A model generated the notes under the pieces. It made no database searches. It was not told the origin of the DNA and was given only the letters and a program-made list of their open reading frames with translations. Below are positions 7,354 through 11,421 of a stretch of 11,421 nucleotides of DNA, one piece after another. The position numbers were made by a program, and so were the translations under genes. The number at the start of each line of letters is the position of its first letter. Positions within the stretch are counted from its first letter, which is position 1. The stretch comes from an uncultured Oscillochloris sp. (GTDB lineage Bacteria > Chloroflexota > Chloroflexia > Chloroflexales > Chloroflexaceae), in the NCBI GenBank assembly GCA_903877945.1, contig CAIRFY010000195.1:1-11421 (forward strand), in the 5' to 3' direction.

Positions 7354-7405
7354 AGGCCGCGCAGGCGGCCTTTGCAAACAAAAAAGCCGGGGGCTTTAGT
7401 CCCCC
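7354..7405 (+). terminator. Stacked hairpins after the FAD oxidoreductase (possible terminator)
   Basis: AGGCCGC (7354-7360) and GCGGCCT (7365-7371) form a perfect 7-bp stem with loop GCAG, starting 18 nt after the stop codon and running into TTT. Next, AAAGCC (7383-7388) pairs with GGCTTT (7392-7397). An alternative, GGGGG (7389-7393) with CCCCC (7401-7405), would exclude that second pairing. No long U-tract follows, so factor-independent termination is only possible. The block may instead be a dispersed palindromic repeat. Confidence 0.5.
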
Positions 7406-7423
7406 AGCAGCGATTGAGCGGGC

Positions 7424-7446
7424 GATACGTTACGCAGTGACGTATC
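7424..7446. promoter_or_regulatory. Small dyad upstream of the sugar transferase gene
   Basis: GATACGT (7424-7430) and ACGTATC (7440-7446) are perfect 7-nt inverted arms around a 9-nt centre, 36 nt before the ATG at 7483. The spacing is compatible with an operator or an mRNA hairpin in the leader. No clear -35/-10 pair accompanies it. This is speculative. Confidence 0.25.
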
Positions 7447-7482
7447 TGCGCTACTGCATTCTCAGAATGAGTAGGTACCCAT

Positions 7483-8955
7483 ATGCGCAGCCACATCATC
7501 GACACCATTACCACATCACCCGCACACGCAGAGACACGTGCGAGCAACTTATGGGCAGCGGTACTCACCACCATTGCCTTCGGCGACGCTGTAGGTGTGG
7601 CTATCAGCTTCGCCCTTGCCTACACCCTACGTTTCTGGCTAGGCTGGGATATCTTCCGCGAGGGATATATCCATCCCACATTCTACACCGCGCTCACGGG
7701 AGTGTTGGTCTGCTGCTGGGTTGGTATCTTCGCGCTCTACGGCCTTTACACCCCGCATAACCTGTTTGGCGGCACCCAGGAATACGTACGGATCTTCAAC
7801 AGTAGCACGCTGGGCGCGCTGCTCGTGGTGGTGGTCACCTTCCTTGTGCCCAACTTCGTGATCGCACGGGCATGGCTGCTGATGGCATGGGTCTTTACGC
7901 TGCTGATCACCACCCTCTGGCGCTTCAGTGCCCGCCGCCTCATCTACGCAATGCGCCGGGCCGGTCACCTTAGCGAGCGTGTCGTCGTACTCGGCGCAAA
8001 TGCGGAAGGCATCGCGGTAGCCCAACAGTTCTGTGCCACACCTAGCTCCGGCATCACGATCATCGGCTTTGTTGACGATAACCTCAGCCCCGGCAGCGAG
8101 GTGATGCCCGGTATCCCCGTCCTTGGCCCAATCTCCTCCTTCCAGGCAATCATCCAGCAGCACACCGCAGATGTTGTGATCATCGCTGATACCAGCATTG
8201 TGCGCGACCGCCTCTCCACAATCTATGGCGCGATGGAGACCCTGCACCAGATTGACGTGCGCCTGAGTCCCGGCCTCTTCGATCTGCTCACGATTGGTGT
8301 TCAGGTGCGCGAGCAGGGCTCTGTGCCGCTGCTCGCCCTGAACAAGACCCGCATCACCGGGCCGCACGCCGTCGGCAAGGCCATGATCGACCGTGTCGGT
8401 GCCCTCGTTGGCCTGATCGTCCTCAGCCCACTTTTTTTGGCGGTCGCCCTGCTGATCTGGCGCGAGGATCGCGGGCCGGTGATCTATCGGCGTCGGGTGA
8501 TGGGAACCGGCAACCGCAGCTTCGATGCCTTCAAGTTCCGCACCATGCGCCTCGATAGCGACGTACTGCTCAGCTCCGATCAGTACCGGGAACTACATGA
8601 GAGCGGTAAGCTGAAGGCGGACCCACGGATCACCCGGATCGGCAGATTCCTGCGCCATGCGAGCATTGATGAATTGCCGCAGCTCGTGAATATCATCTTC
8701 GGCCAGATGAGCCTTGTCGGCCCGCGCATGCTCACAAAAGAAGAACTGACCCACTTCGGTCGCTGGCAGCACAGCCTGCTCAGCGTGCGCCCCGGCCTCA
8801 CCGGACTCTGGCAGATCAGCGGTCGCAGCAACCTCGGCTACGAGGATCGCGTTCGCCTTGACCTACAGTACATCCGCAACCACTCGATCTGGCTCGACCT
8901 GTATATCATCTATCGCACCATCCCGGCGGTGATCGCCGGGCGCGGAGCGTACTAG
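7483..8955 (+). CDS. Polyprenyl-phosphate sugar-1-phosphate transferase (initiating exopolysaccharide phosphoglycosyltransferase)
   Basis: A 490-residue membrane enzyme that transfers a sugar-1-phosphate from a UDP-sugar to undecaprenyl phosphate, starting repeat-unit assembly at the inner membrane face. It has the full WbaP-type architecture. Four hydrophobic helices lie at about 26-48, 67-87, 108-128 and 131-147. A cytosolic nucleotide-binding-like domain follows, with VVVLGANAEGIAVAQQF (167-183) and GFVDD (195-199). The catalytic bacterial sugar transferase domain runs from 298, led by the re-entrant helix MIDRVGALVGLIVLSPLFLA (301-320). Its motifs are FKFRTM (350-355), SIDELPQLVN (394-403, with the Asp-Glu catalytic dyad D396-E397), GQMSLVGPR (407-415) and RPGLTGLWQISGRSN (436-450). 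The RBS is weak (taggt). The first sugar (glucose, galactose or an N-acetyl sugar) cannot be read from sequence. The dehydrogenase gene follows 14 nt later, so the two are likely co-transcribed. Confidence 0.93.
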   Translation: MRSHIIDTITTSPAHAETRASNLWAAVLTTIAFGDAVGVAISFALAYTLRFWLGWDIFREGYIHPTFYTALTGVLVCCWVGIFALYGLYTPHNLFGGTQEYVRIFNSSTLGALLVVVVTFLVPNFVIARAWLLMAWVFTLLITTLWRFSARRLIYAMRRAGHLSERVVVLGANAEGIAVAQQFCATPSSGITIIGFVDDNLSPGSEVMPGIPVLGPISSFQAIIQQHTADVVIIADTSIVRDRLSTIYGAMETLHQIDVRLSPGLFDLLTIGVQVREQGSVPLLALNKTRITGPHAVGKAMIDRVGALVGLIVLSPLFLAVALLIWREDRGPVIYRRRVMGTGNRSFDAFKFRTMRLDSDVLLSSDQYRELHESGKLKADPRITRIGRFLRHASIDELPQLVNIIFGQMSLVGPRMLTKEELTHFGRWQHSLLSVRPGLTGLWQISGRSNLGYEDRVRLDLQYIRNHSIWLDLYIIYRTIPAVIAGRGAY

Positions 8956-8969
8956 CGGGAGGGGACATC

Positions 8970-10004
8970 ATGAGCGCCACACTACGTGCAGCTGTGATCG
9001 GTGTCGGCAGTATGGGCCGCAATCATGCCCGCGTCTACGCCAGCATGGAGGGAGTCGATCTCGTTGCCGTCAGCGACGCTAACCAGACGATCGCTGAGCA
9101 AACCGCCTATATGTACCGCTGTAGTGCCTATACCGACTACCGCGAGCTGCTGGATCGTGAGGATCTCGATTTGGTATCGGTAGTTGTCCCCACACGCGAC
9201 CACTATCGGATAGCTGCCGAGGTGATCAATCACGGTGTCGCCCTCCTGATCGAGAAGCCGATTGCCGCTACCGTGGCCGAGGGCCGCGATCTGATCGACC
9301 GCGCCCGTCATCGCGGCGTGCCGCTCACCGTCGGCCATATCGAGCGCTTCAACCCGGCGATCATCGCCCTGAAGGAGTGCCTCGACTGCCAGGAACTTGG
9401 CAGCGTCTTCCAGATCGCCGTCCGCCGCGTTGGCCCCTTCCCGGCACGCATCGTGGATGTTGGTGTGGTGATCGATCTGGCCACCCACGACATGGACATC
9501 CTGAACTATCTGATTGGCTCGCCAATCGACCGCATGCACGTCGAGCTAAGCCGCCACGTCCACCCCCACCACGAAGACGTCCTCTCGGCACTGCTCCACT
9601 TCGAGAGCGGGGTGATTGGCACCCTTGACATCAACTGGCTCACCCCGACCAAAATCCGTGAGTTGAGCGTGATCGGCGAGCGTGGCATGTTTGTCGCCAA
9701 CTACCTCACCCAGGATCTCACTTTCTACGAGAACGACCTCTGCCGCGACAAGGCGTGGCACGAACTGGCGGTGCTGGGGGTGAGCGAAGGGCGCATGATC
9801 CGCCAGAAGATCCAGCGCCGTGAGCCTCTGGTCGAGGAGTTGCGATCATTCAGTGATGCCGTGCGTTACCAGCGTGAGCCGCACGTACGCGGTGAGGACG
9901 CCCTCCAGGCTCTGGTTATGGCGAATCGCCTGGTGGAACTGGGGACGCACCCACAAGCGTTGCCGGTGCTTCTTGAGCGTGCGGTGAATATGCCCATGGC
10001 GTGA
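8970..10004 (+). CDS. Gfo/Idh/MocA-family NAD(P)-dependent sugar dehydrogenase
   Basis: A 344-residue cytosolic oxidoreductase. The Rossmann motif is VIGVGSMGRNHARVY (9-23), followed by VVVPTRDHY (71-79) and the family signature IEKPIA (94-99) with catalytic K96. VGHIERFNPAI (121-131) and VVIDLATHDMDI (166-177, D169 and H173) complete the active site. The HIERFNPA form is characteristic of enzymes oxidising C3 of UDP-GlcNAc or its uronic acid (GnnA, WlbA/WbpB-like); this subfamily call is from memory. Such 3-keto products are aminated by DegT-type enzymes like the one at 4667-5749. A strong GGGAGGGG (8957-8964) supports the start, only 14 nt after the sugar transferase stop. It is the last plus-strand gene and faces the convergent response regulator. 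Confidence 0.9.
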   Translation: MSATLRAAVIGVGSMGRNHARVYASMEGVDLVAVSDANQTIAEQTAYMYRCSAYTDYRELLDREDLDLVSVVVPTRDHYRIAAEVINHGVALLIEKPIAATVAEGRDLIDRARHRGVPLTVGHIERFNPAIIALKECLDCQELGSVFQIAVRRVGPFPARIVDVGVVIDLATHDMDILNYLIGSPIDRMHVELSRHVHPHHEDVLSALLHFESGVIGTLDINWLTPTKIRELSVIGERGMFVANYLTQDLTFYENDLCRDKAWHELAVLGVSEGRMIRQKIQRREPLVEELRSFSDAVRYQREPHVRGEDALQALVMANRLVELGTHPQALPVLLERAVNMPMA

Positions 10005-10040
10005 GCGGTTTTTTTACGAAGCCCTCACGCGCACGACGCA

Positions 10041-10102
10041 GTAGGGTGTCATGCAAGGCAAAGCGTCCCAGTCAGGACGCTTCGCCTCGCATGACACCCT
10101 AC
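10041..10102. repeat. Long hairpin between convergent genes
   Basis: Arms 10041-10068 and 10075-10102 are 28 nt each and complementary at 26 positions, with a 6-nt loop (cagtca). It starts 36 nt after the dehydrogenase stop and ends 11 nt before the response-regulator stop on the other strand, so either transcript would form it. Neither side has a U-tract directly after the stem; a separate T7 run lies at 10009-10015. It could act as a bidirectional transcription barrier or 3'-end protector, or it may be a dispersed palindromic repeat. The hairpin is certain; its function is inferred. Confidence 0.75.
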
Positions 10103-10113
10103 AAACGCTGTGA

Positions 10114-10803
10114 TTAGGGCTGGAAGCTATATCCGAGATCGCGCACACGTACAATGTAGTTCGGGCGTAGCGGATCGGACTCGATTTTCTTGCGCAGCCG
10201 CCCGATATAGACCGGCACCAAGTTGCTGTCGGTCACATCATCTAGTCCCCAGATATGCTGTAGCAACTGACGTGAACTGAGAACCCCGCGTGCGTTCTGA
10301 ACCAGATAATAGAGCAGTTGGAACTCGCGCTCTGTTAGGTTCTCCTCACGCTCACTGCCGATCACCACCCGGCGCTGGATCGGATCCAGGTACACCTGAC
10401 CAGCCGAAAGTGGCTCGTAGGTTGAGTAGATCTTTATGGACTCGTCGCCATAGCGACGCATCACCGCCTCAATCCGCGCCAGTAGCTCGGTTGGATTAAA
10501 CGGCTTGTTCAGCACATCATCGGCCCCAAGCTTGAGGGCGCGCACGCGGTCAGAGACCGTACACTCCTCAGATAGGAAGATAATCGGCGTGTGATACTGT
10601 GCGTGAATTTCACGGCAGAGCGCATACCCGCCTACATCAGGACACTCCGAGTCGAGCAAGGTCAGGTCGGTTTGTCCCTGATTGATGTGGTGGCGGAGCC
10701 GATGCTCTTCTTCCACCAAGTCAACCGTGTATCCCACATCCTCCAGCAAAAATCGTGTCATGCGTGCGTGCATGACATCACCACTTGCTAATAGAACATG
10801 CAT
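10114..10803 (-). CDS. OmpR/PhoB-family response regulator with degenerate receiver
   Basis: A 229-residue two-domain transcription factor. The receiver domain (1 to about 120) has the likely phosphoacceptor D51 in TLLDSECPD, S78 in IIFLSEE at the switch position, and K100 in DDVLNKPFNP. The usual acidic pair after strand 1 is mostly lost: it reads LLASGDVMHAR where the family has a DD or ED, leaving only D9 nearby. The C-terminal winged helix (about 130-229) is complete: LTEREFQLLYYLVQNARGV, then LLQHIWG, SNLVPVYIGRLRKKIE (recognition helix) and the wing YIVRVRDLGYSF. The start at 10803 follows GGGAG on the minus strand; a TTG at 10818 would add five residues. No histidine kinase is in the window. 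It may control the neighbouring polysaccharide genes, but only adjacency suggests this. Confidence 0.9.
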   Translation of the reverse strand: MHVLLASGDVMHARMTRFLLEDVGYTVDLVEEEHRLRHHINQGQTDLTLLDSECPDVGGYALCREIHAQYHTPIIFLSEECTVSDRVRALKLGADDVLNKPFNPTELLARIEAVMRRYGDESIKIYSTYEPLSAGQVYLDPIQRRVVIGSEREENLTEREFQLLYYLVQNARGVLSSRQLLQHIWGLDDVTDSNLVPVYIGRLRKKIESDPLRPNYIVRVRDLGYSFQP

Positions 10804-11421
10804 TGTTATGTCTCCCAAACGTAATCTAGGACGATTCCGTATAGGGCTGATGAAGAGTACGTCCTTACTTCACCACATCCGCACGGAAGAGTACCTGGTT
10901 ATGCCTGAAATTCCTTCCCGCTCTCTGACCTGTCCCCTAGGGGGAATCGACGTATCGATAGACTCTGTGGGGACATTGAGATATCTCACGGGACGTAGAA
11001 ACGACAGAACGGAGCGCCACAGCATATCGTAGCGCCCACATGCGGATGATTAGATTATAGGCAAAGGTGTTGGATGTGTTTGAAGGGATGAGGGGGTGTA
11101 CTATCTATAAACATATGCATGGAAATCAACCAGTAACGGTCGATATTCTCTCCAAATGCACCTCCGTCATAGATTAACGGTAAAGAAAGCATTCCCGCTA
11201 CCATTACGTAACCGGAAGCGAAACACTTCCACCCGTATAGGATCACGAAAACCAATCGTTGTGTAGTGATGTCTAAATAGCCCGAACAGATAACAGTCAT
11301 TATAAACGGTCGTTTTTTCATTGTCAAGGATGAAATCTGGTTAAATAATGACAAATCGACCATATATGAATAAATTATTATCTACACCGTGTGGAACCGC
11401 ATCAGGCCGGGGCGCGGCATG
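10804..11421. other. Gene-poor, AT-richer region upstream of the response regulator
   Basis: About 600 nt hold no convincing gene. The only sizeable open frame (minus strand, 11055-11363, 102 codons) lacks a Shine-Dalgarno and a recognisable motif. Visible structure includes the perfect palindrome CCCCTAGGGG (10934-10943) and an inverted pair tgtcccc (10931-10937) / ggggaca (10969-10975). The regulator's minus-strand promoter should lie here, but no convincing -35/-10 pair stands out. Base composition falls noticeably from about 11060 to 11390, then turns GC-rich at the window edge. Confidence 0.5.

Noticed and set aside
9999..10030. GCGTGAG/CTCACGC pair enclosing a T7 run, as a terminator.
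   Set aside because: The T-run is in the loop rather than after the stem, and the left arm includes the stop codon, so it does not look like an intrinsic terminator.
11055..11363. A 102-codon minus-strand open frame in the AT-rich region.
   Set aside because: No Shine-Dalgarno before the ATG, no known motif and odd composition; AT-rich DNA can yield this by chance. A real small gene cannot be fully excluded.

Overview
The window looks like a chromosomal piece of a high-GC member of Chloroflexota, most likely class Chloroflexia (the Roseiflexus/Chloroflexus/Oscillochloris type). This is inferred from the overall style of the proteins, the codon use, and the dispersed palindromic intergenic repeats built on 'ctttgcg' and 'gcgggcttccagcc' words. 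No rRNA, tRNA or other marker gene confirms it.

Nine plus-strand genes between about 221 and 10004 form a surface-polysaccharide (exopolysaccharide or cell-surface glycan) biosynthesis cluster. In order they are: a GT4 glycosyltransferase, a GT2 glycosyltransferase, a non-hydrolysing UDP-GlcNAc 2-epimerase, a small four-helix DMT/ArnE-like membrane protein, a GmhA-like SIS isomerase, a DegT/AHBA-type PLP sugar aminotransferase, an FAD-dependent oxidoreductase of unknown substrate, a polyprenyl-phosphate sugar-1-phosphate transferase (the initiating enzyme), and a Gfo/Idh/MocA sugar dehydrogenase. Two gene pairs (GT2/epimerase and isomerase/aminotransferase) overlap as TGATG and are probably translationally coupled. 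The set supplies nucleotide-sugar modification (2-epimerisation, 3-oxidation and 3-amination are plausible), loading of the first sugar on the lipid carrier, extension by two glycosyltransferases, and possibly flipping. No Wzx flippase, Wzy polymerase, chain-length regulator or UDP-sugar 6-dehydrogenase is visible, so the pathway must continue outside the window.

A convergent OmpR/PhoB-family response regulator lies at 10114-10803 on the minus strand. Its receiver domain keeps the phosphoacceptor Asp but has lost most of the acidic Mg2+-binding pair. Upstream of it, 10804-11421 is a gene-poor and comparatively AT-rich stretch.

The most distinctive non-coding feature is that most of the larger gaps carry a strong palindrome or part of one, each of a different sequence family: a nested inverted-repeat element at 29-204, one arm of a 'ctttgcg' repeat at 3457-3484, a complete 'ctttgcg' inverted repeat at 5804-5874, stacked and mutually exclusive hairpins at 7354-7405, and a 28-bp-arm hairpin at 10041-10102 between the convergent genes. 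I found no convincing novel multi-gene defence or mobile system. The best leads are the uncharacterised flavoenzyme, the possible diamino-sugar pathway, and the palindromic elements.
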